A stretch of DNA of 9,260 nucleotides from an uncultured Blautia sp. (GCA_946629475.1 CAMOXX010000104.1:1-9260); one strand, 5' to 3'. Positions 1 to 6,394 are shown, counted from the first letter of the stretch. Translations and numbers: made by a program. The notes: generated by a model from the letters alone, not told the origin.

Positions 1-40
1 TTCCAGCCTTCTGATGTTTTGAGTACTGATTACACGACTT

Positions 41-769
41 TTAGGATAGATACAGCTCACAGTCCGGGCGGTCCTGCCATTGTTCAGCGATCCGGACGGA
101 AGCGTCCCCGCCCAGCGCGCGGTCATCTCTGCTCCCGATCACCAGAGCCGGACATTCAACCCTTTTCAGGTCATCCAGAATGTCGAAGCCCTGTATGCCC
201 TCTGTCAGGATGACAAAGCGGCTGAGATCCTCTTTCGTGACCGCTTTCGCGGTATTCAGCAGCAGCTCTCTGGACATTTCAAACACCGGCTGCGGATACA
301 GGGCTTTTCCGAAGGCGAGAAGCAGCCGTTCTGCATCTCCGTCCTTCGCCATGCGGATCATTTCTTCCCAGAATCCGTACGTCGCTGCACTCACACGGGC
401 TGACGAGGAGCCGATTACCATCCGGCGGACAAGTTCCGGATGCTCGATTGCAATCTCCATCGCCAGCATGCCTCCCTGTGAAGCGCCGAAAATACACACC
501 GGCGCTCCGTGATTCAGGACTTTTATTACCTCGGCTGAGTCCTGCGCCATCTCAAGGATGGAGTAGGAAGAAGGGAGCTCGTTCCTTCTTTCCAGAACAT
601 AGACCGTAAAGTCCTCTGTCATCGGCCGGTAGGCTCTGGCAATTGTTTCTGCAGAGCCGAGCACCCGCTGCACGCTGAGCCCCGGAAGGATCACCAGATT
701 CTCCGTACCGTGCCCGAACCGGCAATAATCCATTGTAAATGTATCCGTTTTGATTGTGCCAATCTTCAT
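41..769 (-). CDS. Alpha/beta hydrolase, probably 3'-truncated
   Basis: This encodes 242 residues of an alpha/beta-hydrolase-fold protein, probably a cytosolic esterase or lipase-like enzyme of unknown substrate. The fold is supported by an early strand and oxyanion-type loop (VILPGLS, about residues 26-32), a nucleophile elbow GASQGG (95-100, nucleophile Ser97), and a late strand ending in an acidic loop (ALVIGSRDD, 208-216) that would supply the catalytic Asp. The third member of the triad, a His usually found 20-30 residues after this Asp near the C terminus, is missing: the frame stops at CELYLS. The last part of the gene thus appears lost or replaced, so the product may be inactive. The start ATG at 769 follows an AAGGAAT-like ribosome binding site at short spacing. 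The gene lies 138 bp downstream of glucokinase on the same strand, separated by a palindromic repeat. The fold is confident; substrate and activity are not. Confidence 0.8.
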   Translation of the reverse strand: MKIGTIKTDTFTMDYCRFGHGTENLVILPGLSVQRVLGSAETIARAYRPMTEDFTVYVLERRNELPSSYSILEMAQDSAEVIKVLNHGAPVCIFGASQGGMLAMEIAIEHPELVRRMVIGSSSARVSAATYGFWEEMIRMAKDGDAERLLLAFGKALYPQPVFEMSRELLLNTAKAVTKEDLSRFVILTEGIQGFDILDDLKRVECPALVIGSRDDRALGGDASVRIAEQWQDRPDCELYLS

Positions 770-797
770 ATTCCTTCAATCTGTCCTTCTATATCAA

Positions 798-832
798 CAG
801 CGGGGACGGCTGCGACAGGACCGTCCCCACTG
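798..832. repeat. GGGGACGG palindromic repeat, copy 1
   Basis: An inverted repeat lies in the 138-bp gap between the glucokinase stop and the hydrolase start. The 8-bp arms GGGGACGG (802-809) and CCGTCCCC (821-828) are perfect. CAG/CTG pairs outside them (798-800 with 830-832, across one mismatch) and CTG/CAG inside (810-812 with 816-818) extend the stem. On the minus strand the left arm reads GGGGACGGTCC, identical to the arm of the hairpin at 3649-3676. No T-run follows on the minus strand, so it is not a standard intrinsic terminator for glucokinase, though it could stabilise the upstream mRNA end. The rest of the gap shows no gene. Confidence 0.75.
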
Positions 833-907
833 TATACAATACGCAAACAACCACTTTCCCCACCTTATGACACTGCGTCATGGAAGGCAGGAATGCTCTC
901 TGATCTA

Positions 908-1843
908 TCAGTCAAGCACCATCTTCACGCCGCCGTAGATGCCCGCATTGTTGCCGAGTGTTGCGAGCCTGAACTCAACATCCCTGGATGCATGGAACGC
1001 GTACAGCTTGTAGTATTCTTTGATTTTTTCAGTAATGCATTCGCCGGCTTTGGACATGCCGCCGCCGATAACAAATGCCTGCGGGTCTACTACGCAGCTC
1101 ACGAGAGCGAGGCCTTTTCCGATGATTCTGCCCCATTCGTCCGAAATCTTAACCGCAACCTCATCGCCCTTTTTCACCTCATCCCACAGGATCTTGGAAT
1201 TCAGGTCCATCGTAAGGGCTGTCTTCTCATCCGGATGTGCCGCAAGGTATCTCTTTGCGACACGTACGATTCCGTTGGCGGAGGTATACTGCTCGAGGCA
1301 TCCCTTCTTGCCGCAGCCGCAGGTTTCCTCTTCCTCTTCATTGATGGTCATATGGCCGATCTCGCCTGCTGCCCCGTTGGTTCCCGGAAGGATATGTTCA
1401 TTCAGGATAATGCCGCCGCCGACGCCGGTTCCAAGGGTAACCATGACAATATCCTTGTAGCCTTTTCCGCCGCCCTGCCACATTTCGCCGAGGGCCGCAA
1501 TGTTGGCATCGTTTCCGGCTTTTACCTTAAATCCGGTAAGGCTTCCCAGCTCCTTCTCCACGTTGAAGAAGCCCCAGCCCAGGTTTGCGCACTTGAGAAC
1601 ATTGCCGGCTTCGTCCACCGGTCCGGGAACACCCATGCCGATGCCTTCCACATCGTCAGCTGAGATGTTCATCTCCTCCAGCTTCTTCTTGACAGATTCC
1701 GCGATATCGCCGAGTATCAGGCTGCCGCCGTTCTCCGTCCTGGTCGGGATCTCCCAGGTTTCCATGAGTCCGCCTGCCGTTGTGAACAGTCCGATCTTGA
1801 CTGTTGTTCCGCCGATATCAACACCAAAAGCATATTCCTTCAT
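908..1843 (-). CDS. glcK: ROK-family glucokinase
   Basis: The predicted product is a 311-residue cytosolic sugar kinase of the ROK family, most likely phosphorylating glucose to glucose 6-phosphate with ATP for glycolysis. Visible signatures are the phosphate-binding loop DIGGTT (9-14), the GNDAN segment with the catalytic base Asp112, the second glycine-rich loop GTGVGGG (138-144), and the ROK pattern GEIGH (160-164). His164 with the cysteines of CGCGKKGC (Cys175, Cys177, Cys182) forms the structural zinc site. Full length matches Firmicute glucokinases. The frame opens nine codons earlier at 1870, but ATG 1843 is preferred because AGGAG lies 7 nt upstream and the conserved domain starts at once. 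There is no DNA-binding domain, so it is a kinase rather than a ROK repressor. Transcription probably starts from the extended -10 site near 1922-1930. A related hexokinase specificity, such as mannose or N-acetylglucosamine, cannot be excluded. Confidence 0.93.
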   Translation of the reverse strand: MKEYAFGVDIGGTTVKIGLFTTAGGLMETWEIPTRTENGGSLILGDIAESVKKKLEEMNISADDVEGIGMGVPGPVDEAGNVLKCANLGWGFFNVEKELGSLTGFKVKAGNDANIAALGEMWQGGGKGYKDIVMVTLGTGVGGGIILNEHILPGTNGAAGEIGHMTINEEEEETCGCGKKGCLEQYTSANGIVRVAKRYLAAHPDEKTALTMDLNSKILWDEVKKGDEVAVKISDEWGRIIGKGLALVSCVVDPQAFVIGGGMSKAGECITEKIKEYYKLYAFHASRDVEFRLATLGNNAGIYGGVKMVLD

Positions 1844-1870
1844 GATTCTTCTCCTCTCGAATAGATGCAT

Positions 1871-1890
1871 CCCGGAGCCTGTGTTCCGGG
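1871..1890 (-). other. Hairpin in the glucokinase mRNA leader
   Basis: CCCGGA (1871-1876) and TCCGGG (1885-1890) are perfect inverted arms of 6 bp around an 8-nt loop. They lie 27 nt upstream of the glucokinase start codon, inside the leader predicted from the promoter at 1922-1930. A GC-rich run with further CCGGG and GGGCCC elements follows to 1903. It may stabilise the mRNA or affect ribosome access. No known riboswitch pattern is recognised. Confidence 0.4.
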
Positions 1891-1921
1891 TGTGACCGGG
1901 CCCTTATTGCCTTATGTGGAC

Positions 1922-1930
1922 ATTATAGCA
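1922..1930 (-). promoter_or_regulatory. Extended -10 promoter for glucokinase
   Basis: On the minus strand this reads TGCTATAAT, a perfect TGnTATAAT extended -10 element of the housekeeping sigma factor. No good -35 box sits at the usual distance (1945-1950 reads ATGTTT on the minus strand), which is tolerated in extended -10 promoters. The predicted start near 1915 gives a leader of about 70 nt before the ATG at 1843. Confidence 0.6.
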
Positions 1931-1991
1931 TATTCCTCCCGTTGAAACATCCTTTCTTGTGCAATTTTACCTTCTTTTTTTGACATTTTTT

Positions 1992-2005
1992 GCAGATATA
2001 TCTGC
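1992..2005. promoter_or_regulatory. 14-bp perfect palindrome, candidate operator
   Basis: GCAGATATATCTGC is a perfect 14-bp palindrome just upstream of the TATAAT at 2015-2020, where a -35 box would be expected. An overlapping inverted repeat (ATATATCT at 1996-2003, AGATATAT at 2008-2015) runs into the -10 box. A dimeric regulator could bind here, but no regulator gene is in the window. AT-rich palindromes of this size also occur by chance. Confidence 0.4.
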
Positions 2006-2014
2006 TGAGATATA

Positions 2015-2020
2015 TATAAT
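2015..2020 (+). promoter_or_regulatory. Candidate upstream -10 box for PPK2
   Basis: A perfect TATAAT lies 148 bp upstream of the PPK2 start codon in the divergent intergenic region. The hexamer at normal distance (TGCAGA, 1991-1996) is a poor -35, and a perfect TTGACA at 1980-1985 is too far away (29 bp). The promoter would therefore be weak or need an activator. Its flanking palindromes fit a regulated promoter. Confidence 0.4.
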
Positions 2021-2023
2021 GGG

Positions 2024-2040
2024 TTCTTAACAGTTACGAA
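2024..2040. promoter_or_regulatory. 17-nt imperfect palindrome over the predicted start site
   Basis: TTCTTAAC-A-GTTACGAA has 8-nt arms with seven of eight positions paired around a central A. It begins 4 nt after the TATAAT box, covering the expected transcription start, a typical position for a repressor site. The assignment rests on symmetry and position only. Confidence 0.35.
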
Positions 2041-2049
2041 ACTTTATCA

Positions 2050-2078
2050 TTTACTATCAAATCAAACTGTGATATCAT
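2050..2078 (+). promoter_or_regulatory. Second candidate promoter for PPK2
   Basis: TTTACT (2050-2055, 4 of 6 matches to TTGACA) and TATCAT (2073-2078, 5 of 6 matches to TATAAT) are separated by 17 bp. It would start transcription near 2085, giving a leader of about 80 nt. The region is AT-rich, so chance matches are possible. Apart from the elements listed, the non-coding stretch 1844-2167 shows no gene. Confidence 0.35.
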
Positions 2079-2167
2079 ATTTTTATACAAAAAGAGAGCA
2101 CGCAAAGCATTATGTTTTGTATGCTTCTGATACTTCTCGTCTAATTCAGACAGAATCGAGGTGCAAT

Positions 2168-3640
2168 ATGCTGAAAAAATGGAATCCGGAAGAAAAACCC
2201 GAGGCAGAACAGATGAAAGAACGCCTCGACGCCGCCAGGGCTCGTCTCTATGAGCTTCAGATGCAGATCAAGGATCACAAAATTCCTGTGCTGGTGCTGT
2301 TCGAGGGATGGGGCGCCGCAGGCAAAGGCGGTGTGATCGGCAAAGTCATCAAAAACATCGACCCGCGTTTCTTCAAAGTGGCCACCATGACGGCTCCCAC
2401 GGAGGATGAGCTGCGCAAGCCCTTCCTCTATCGTTACTTTAAGGAAATCCCGGAGCAGGGCAAGTTTACTTTCCTGGATTCCGGCTGGATGCAGGAGACC
2501 ACCCGCGATGTGCTGAACCACCGGCTCAAGGATGATGCCTATGAGCTCCGGATCGACAGCATCCGCAGGTTCGAGCGTCAGCTCACCGACAATGGCTATC
2601 TGCTGCTCAAATTCTTTATGCATATTGATCAGAAGGAGCAGTCCGGCAGGATGAAGCGCCTCCTTGAGAATGAGGACACCGCCTGGAGAGTCTCCGAAGA
2701 GGACCAGTGGGAGAACGTCCACTACAAAGAATGCCGTAAGGTCTTTGACAAATACATATCTGATACCAACGCGTCCTCCTCTCCATGGTATATCGTCGAC
2801 GCGAAGAGCCGCAAGTGGGCCGAGCTTCAGGTTCTCGAGACACTGGTGCAGAGCATCGAGGTGGCAATGCAGAACAATGCCCACAGCGTTCCGATCCTGC
2901 AGAATGTCTTCCCGCTGGTAAAGATGCCGAAGCTCGCGGATGTGGAGCTTGAGGGCAAGGTGATGACCGATGAGGAGTACAAGACCGAGCTGAAAGCGCT
3001 CCAGGCCCGCCTCGGTGAGCTCCACAACATCATTTACCGCAAAAAGATTCCGGTAATCATCACTTATGAGGGATGGGACGCAGCCGGAAAGGGCGGCAAC
3101 ATCAAGAGGATCACCGGCGCGCTCGACCCGCGTGGATTTGAGGTTCACCCGATCGCCAGCCCGGAGCCGCATGAAAAAGCCCGCCATTATCTGTGGCGCT
3201 TCTGGACCCGCCTCCCGAAGGACGGACACATCGCAATCTTCGACCGCACATGGTACGGCCGCGTCATGGTGGAGCGTCTGGAAGGCTTCTGCAGCGAGAA
3301 CGACTGGAAGCGTGCCTACAATGAGATGAATGAATTCGAGAAGGAGCTGACCGACTGGGGCGCAGTCGTCATCAAATTCTGGGTCCATATTGACAAGGAT
3401 ACACAGCTCCAGAGATTCACAGACCGTCAGAACAACCCCGAAAAGCAGTGGAAGATCACGGATGAGGACTGGCGGAACCGTGAAAAATGGGATGCCTACG
3501 AGGGGGCCATCAATGAGATGCTCCAGAAGACCAGCACCCGGTACGCACCGTGGTACATTCTGGAATCCGTCGACAAGAAATATGCCCGGATCAAAGCTCT
3601 GAAGATTGTGATCGAGCAGATCGAAAAAGCCCTGAAATAA
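2168..3640 (+). CDS. Tandem-domain polyphosphate kinase 2 (polyphosphate:AMP phosphotransferase)
   Basis: The product is a 490-residue cytosolic enzyme made of two PPK2 domains, the layout of polyphosphate:AMP phosphotransferases (class II PPK2), which make ADP from AMP using polyphosphate. Domain 1 (about 10-240) has the Walker A-like loop EGWGAAGKGG (46-55); domain 2 (about 265-490) has EGWDAAGKGG (301-310). Domain 2 keeps the full Walker B region FDRTWYGRVMVER (358-370, Asp359), whereas domain 1 reads LDSGWMQETTRDV at the equivalent place. Domain 2 is therefore the likely catalytic half and domain 1 may be structural or regulatory. The frame is open from 2069, but ATG 2168 is chosen because GAGGTG (2158-2163) precedes it closely and the family-like sequence begins there. 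The gene stands alone, divergent from glucokinase and convergent with metQ. PPK2 subclass is inferred from architecture; AMP as acceptor is likely but not proven. Confidence 0.92.
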   Translation: MLKKWNPEEKPEAEQMKERLDAARARLYELQMQIKDHKIPVLVLFEGWGAAGKGGVIGKVIKNIDPRFFKVATMTAPTEDELRKPFLYRYFKEIPEQGKFTFLDSGWMQETTRDVLNHRLKDDAYELRIDSIRRFERQLTDNGYLLLKFFMHIDQKEQSGRMKRLLENEDTAWRVSEEDQWENVHYKECRKVFDKYISDTNASSSPWYIVDAKSRKWAELQVLETLVQSIEVAMQNNAHSVPILQNVFPLVKMPKLADVELEGKVMTDEEYKTELKALQARLGELHNIIYRKKIPVIITYEGWDAAGKGGNIKRITGALDPRGFEVHPIASPEPHEKARHYLWRFWTRLPKDGHIAIFDRTWYGRVMVERLEGFCSENDWKRAYNEMNEFEKELTDWGAVVIKFWVHIDKDTQLQRFTDRQNNPEKQWKITDEDWRNREKWDAYEGAINEMLQKTSTRYAPWYILESVDKKYARIKALKIVIEQIEKALK

Positions 3641-3648
3641 CCAAAACA

Positions 3649-3676
3649 AGGGGACGGTCCTTTCGGACCGTCCCCT
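3649..3676 (-). terminator. Intrinsic terminator of the met operon, perhaps bidirectional
   Basis: GGGGACGGTCC (3650-3660) and GGACCGTCCCC (3665-3675) are perfect 11-bp arms, extended to 12 bp by A3649-T3676, around a 4-nt loop. Read on the minus strand the loop is GAAA and the stem is followed by TTGTTTTGG, a T-rich tract 8 bp after the metQ stop codon, so it fits a terminator for metQ. Read on the plus strand the loop is TTTC and the tract TGATTATTGTTA is weaker, but it could also end PPK2 transcription 9 bp after its stop. Confidence 0.8.
3649..3676. repeat. GGGGACGG palindromic repeat, copy 2
   Basis: The same hairpin is a second copy of the palindrome seen at 798-832; the two share the 11-nt arm GGGGACGGTCC. 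Here the symmetry is nearly perfect and the loop is short, whereas copy 1 has a longer imperfect centre. Similar GGGGACGG-containing repeats are familiar to me from intergenic regions of Lachnospiraceae, but I could not check this. Confidence 0.65.
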
Positions 3677-3684
3677 GATTATTG

Positions 3685-4497
3685 TTACTCCTCAAACGGA
3701 ATGACTGCTCCATCGTAGGTATCATTGATGAACTGCTTGATCTCATCGGATTTCAGAACATCAACCAGAGCCTTGATGGCTTCGCTGTCTTCATTTCCTT
3801 CATAGACAGCAATAACGTTTACATATGTCTTCGCAGCCTCGGAATCGCTGGTTTCATATGCAAGGGCATCTTTCCCAACAGAGAATCCTGCTTCCAGAGC
3901 ATAGTTTCCGTTCAGGACCACGTATGCTGTCTCCTCGACAACACGGGCAACCTGAGCAGCTTCCAGCTCAACGATCTCGATGTTGTTCGGGTTTTCCTCG
4001 ATATCGTTTACTGTCGCCTCAAGTCCGGCGCCTTCCTTCAGGGTGATAATGCCGTTGTCCTGAAGCAGAAGGAGGGCTCTCGCCTCGTTGGTTGTATCAT
4101 TCGGTACAGCGATGGTGTCGCCCTCAGCCAGATCGTCCAGGCTGTCCTTGGTTCCCGGATAGATTCCAAACGGCTCATAATGGATGCCGCCGGCATTGAC
4201 CAGGTGGGTTCCCTTTTCCTCGTTGAAGCTGTTCAGATAGGGGATATGCTGGAAATAGTTCGCATCAAAATCGCCGCTCTCTACCACTTCGTTCGGCTGA
4301 ACATAGTCGTCAAATACGGTAACCTCAAGCTTGTATCCCTGCTCTTCCAGAATCGGTGCTGCCTGCTCCAGAATTTCCGCATGGGGTGTCGCAGAAGCCG
4401 CTACAGTGATTGTAGTGTCATCCTCCGCAAACGCCATTGTTCCGCCGAGGCTCAGTGCCAGTGTTCCTGTAAGAACCGCCGCGATCAGTTTTTTCAT
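3685..4497 (-). CDS. metQ: MetQ-family methionine-binding protein, without a lipobox
   Basis: This 270-residue protein belongs to the NlpA/MetQ family, the extracellular substrate-binding component of the MetNIQ methionine ABC importer. Family segments are TVAASATPHAEILE (31-44) and FDDYVQPNEVVESGDFDANYFQH (62-84). The N terminus is a clear signal peptide: Lys-Lys, a hydrophobic core to about residue 18, then AFA-EDD, fitting signal peptidase I cleavage after Ala24. The usual lipobox Cys is absent, and I see no cysteine in the whole protein, so this copy cannot be lipid-anchored as MetQ normally is. The start at 4497 is secure, with AAGGAGG 8 nt upstream. It is the last gene of the udp-metN-metI-metQ cluster, 30 bp after metI, and is followed by the hairpin terminator. 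The ligand could be D- or L-methionine, Met-peptides or another amino acid. Confidence 0.92.
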   Translation of the reverse strand: MKKLIAAVLTGTLALSLGGTMAFAEDDTTITVAASATPHAEILEQAAPILEEQGYKLEVTVFDDYVQPNEVVESGDFDANYFQHIPYLNSFNEEKGTHLVNAGGIHYEPFGIYPGTKDSLDDLAEGDTIAVPNDTTNEARALLLLQDNGIITLKEGAGLEATVNDIEENPNNIEIVELEAAQVARVVEETAYVVLNGNYALEAGFSVGKDALAYETSDSEAAKTYVNVIAVYEGNEDSEAIKALVDVLKSDEIKQFINDTYDGAVIPFEE

Positions 4498-4527
4498 GTT
4501 TGTTTCCTCCTTTTGTGTTGAATAAAT

Positions 4528-5355
4528 CTATTTCAGAAACATCTCTTTGATAAACGAGATGATTCCGATCCCTGCACAGACTGCGATGAGGACGGTAAGC
4601 ACGACAAAGATGACAAGTGTCACCACTGTCATGGCATTCCCCTTACGCCTGTCAAAATGGTTCGCGATCATCATTCCGTAAGTCTGGAAGAGCTGGAAAA
4701 GGATGATCAGCAGCGCAACCGTCACAAACATCACATCGTACTGATACCGGTTATAGCCGTAACGCACGGCAATATCTCCGAGGCCGCCGCCTCCGACCGT
4801 ACCGGCCATAGCTGAATATCCGAGAATCGTCCCCATCGCGATGGTCGCGTTAATGATCAGGGAAGTTTTCCCTTCCACCAGCAGCACCCTCGTGATAATC
4901 TGCCAGTTGCTGGCTCCCATTGACCGGGCCGCCTCAATCACGCCGGCGTCAACCTCCTTCAGGGAGGACTCCACCATTCGCGCGATAAACGGGATTGCCG
5001 CGATCGTCAGCGGGACAATCACCGCCGTGGTTCCGTAGCTTCGGCCCACCAGGACCCTCGTAAAGGGGATCAGAAGGATCAGAAGGATCAGGAACGGGAT
5101 GCTTCGGACAATATTCGCAATCACATCGAGGACTTTATAAATTACCGCGTTCGGTCTCAGCCCGTCCTTGTCCGTCACAGTCAGGGCAACCCCCATCGGA
5201 AGCCCGAAAAGATATCCGATCGCGGTGGAAACCAGTGTCATGTAGATCGTTCCCCAGATTCCCTCGGTCAGCATTTTTCCATACTGTGCCCACCATTCGG
5301 GGATTGATGACGGCATCTGGGTTGCCGCTGTCAAGAATGTCATTGTGTTAAGCAT
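4528..5355 (-). CDS. metI: MetI-family ABC transporter permease with extra C-terminal membrane segment
   Basis: This is the membrane channel subunit of the methionine importer, 275 residues. Membrane spans are visible around 34-60, 80-103, 109-126, 166-190 and 203-227. The EAA loop that docks onto the ATPase is EAARSMGASNWQIITR (about 140-155). Known MetI proteins have about 220 residues and five spans; this one continues past the usual end (NHFDRRKGN) with about 35 residues forming a sixth hydrophobic span, IFVVLTVLIAVCAGIGIISF, and a short basic tail. The start ATG at 5355 overlaps the end of metN by 8 bp and has GGGGAGG 9 nt upstream; an ATG four codons later is less well placed. Overlap with metN indicates translational coupling. 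Family assignment is strong; the role of the tail is unknown. Confidence 0.93.
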   Translation of the reverse strand: MLNTMTFLTAATQMPSSIPEWWAQYGKMLTEGIWGTIYMTLVSTAIGYLFGLPMGVALTVTDKDGLRPNAVIYKVLDVIANIVRSIPFLILLILLIPFTRVLVGRSYGTTAVIVPLTIAAIPFIARMVESSLKEVDAGVIEAARSMGASNWQIITRVLLVEGKTSLIINATIAMGTILGYSAMAGTVGGGGLGDIAVRYGYNRYQYDVMFVTVALLIILFQLFQTYGMMIANHFDRRKGNAMTVVTLVIFVVLTVLIAVCAGIGIISFIKEMFLK

Positions 5356-6379
5356 ACTCCGGCGCCTCCCCTACTTCAAGTCCATGATCACAGAGATACT
5401 GCTTCATGGCTTCGGTTCGCGGATTGTCCTTCTTGAACTGAAGGATCATCTCACCTTTCGCCACGCCTCCCACATTTTTGGTGTCGGCCTTGAGAATGTT
5501 CACCGGCTCACCGAATGTCAGAACCAGATTTGAGATCACGGGTTCAAACGCCGAGTTCGCCGAAAAGACGATCCGGATAATCTCTCCGTTGTTGATCTCG
5601 TCCTGGATTTTGTTCATCGATTTCTCCGCGTCGGTCCCGCTGTCCTGACGGATCAGCTCTCTCGCAACGCTGGTTTTCGGGTGGGAAAAGATTTCCGACA
5701 CCGAGCCCTTTTCTACGACAACTCCGTCCTTCAGGATCGCCACATGCTCGCAGATCTCACGCACAACGGACATCTGATGCGTAATGATGACGATCGTGAT
5801 TCCGAATTCCCGGTTGATCTGTTTTAAAAGGGCGAGGATCGATGACGTTGTCTGCGGATCCAGCGCGCTTGTCGCCTCGTCGCAGAGGAGGATCTTCGGG
5901 CTGGAGGCCAGGGCTCTGGCAATCGCAACCCTCTGCATCTGTCCGCCGGAGAGCTGTGCCGGGTAGGCTTTCTTTTTTTCGAGAAGGCCGACGATATTCA
6001 GCAGCTCCTCCGCCCTTTTATGGGCCTGCTCCTTTTTCTGCCCCTGAATGTAGAGAGGGAAGCAGACATTCTCAATCACGGATTTCTGCATCAGCAGGTT
6101 GAAATGCTGAAAGATCATACCGATGCTCTCACGCTGTTTCCGAAGTTCCTTTTCCGTAAAATCGCCCAGTGCCTTCCCTTCAATCAGGACACGCCCCTCT
6201 GTGGGCACCTCCAGATAGTTCATGCACCTTACAAGTGTGCTTTTTCCGGCTCCCGACATTCCTATGATGCCGTAGATGTCGCCGGAGCTGATTTCGAGAT
6301 TCACATCCTTCAGCGCTTCGACCCTTCCGTCCTTGGAAGGAAAGGTTTTACTGAGATGCTCAACGATAATTTCCGACAT
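5348..6379 (-). CDS. metN: MetN-family methionine ABC transporter ATP-binding protein
   Basis: The cytosolic ATPase of the methionine importer has 343 residues, the usual MetN length. The nucleotide-binding domain carries Walker A GMSGAGKST (40-48), Q-loop Gln91, ABC signature LSGGQ (143-147), Walker B ILLCDE (163-168) and the H-loop His201. After about residue 260 comes the C-terminal NIL domain (about 265-340), which in known MetN proteins binds methionine and shuts down transport when the cell is replete. Feedback inhibition is thus expected from family knowledge. The start at 6379 follows GGAAAGGAA with 5-nt spacing, in the 15-bp gap after the uridine phosphorylase-like gene. It overlaps metI by 8 bp. 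The NIL domain separates it from generic polar amino acid ATPases and makes the MetN call firm, although substrates other than methionine are possible. Confidence 0.95.
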   Translation of the reverse strand: MSEIIVEHLSKTFPSKDGRVEALKDVNLEISSGDIYGIIGMSGAGKSTLVRCMNYLEVPTEGRVLIEGKALGDFTEKELRKQRESIGMIFQHFNLLMQKSVIENVCFPLYIQGQKKEQAHKRAEELLNIVGLLEKKKAYPAQLSGGQMQRVAIARALASSPKILLCDEATSALDPQTTSSILALLKQINREFGITIVIITHQMSVVREICEHVAILKDGVVVEKGSVSEIFSHPKTSVARELIRQDSGTDAEKSMNKIQDEINNGEIIRIVFSANSAFEPVISNLVLTFGEPVNILKADTKNVGGVAKGEMILQFKKDNPRTEAMKQYLCDHGLEVGEAPEYA

Positions 6380-6394
6380 GTTTCTTCCTTTCCG

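Noticed and set aside
94..107. GGACG-GAAG-CGTCC inverted repeat as a third palindrome copy
   Set aside because: It lies inside the hydrolase coding region, has arms of only 5 bp and lacks the GGGGACGG core in both arms.
710..1663. A 317-codon plus-strand open frame opposite glucokinase
   Set aside because: The glucokinase on the other strand has complete ROK motifs, whereas this frame has no family features and a composition typical of an antisense shadow.
1980..1985. Perfect TTGACA as the -35 box for PPK2
   Set aside because: The only perfect -10 box is 29 bp away, and the hexamer at 17-bp spacing (TGCTGA) is not a -10, so it was not called as part of a promoter.
2141..3649. A 502-codon open frame on the minus strand opposite PPK2
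   Set aside because: It mirrors almost exactly the strongly supported PPK2 gene, shows no recognisable domain, and is the expected shadow of GC-rich codon use on the other strand.
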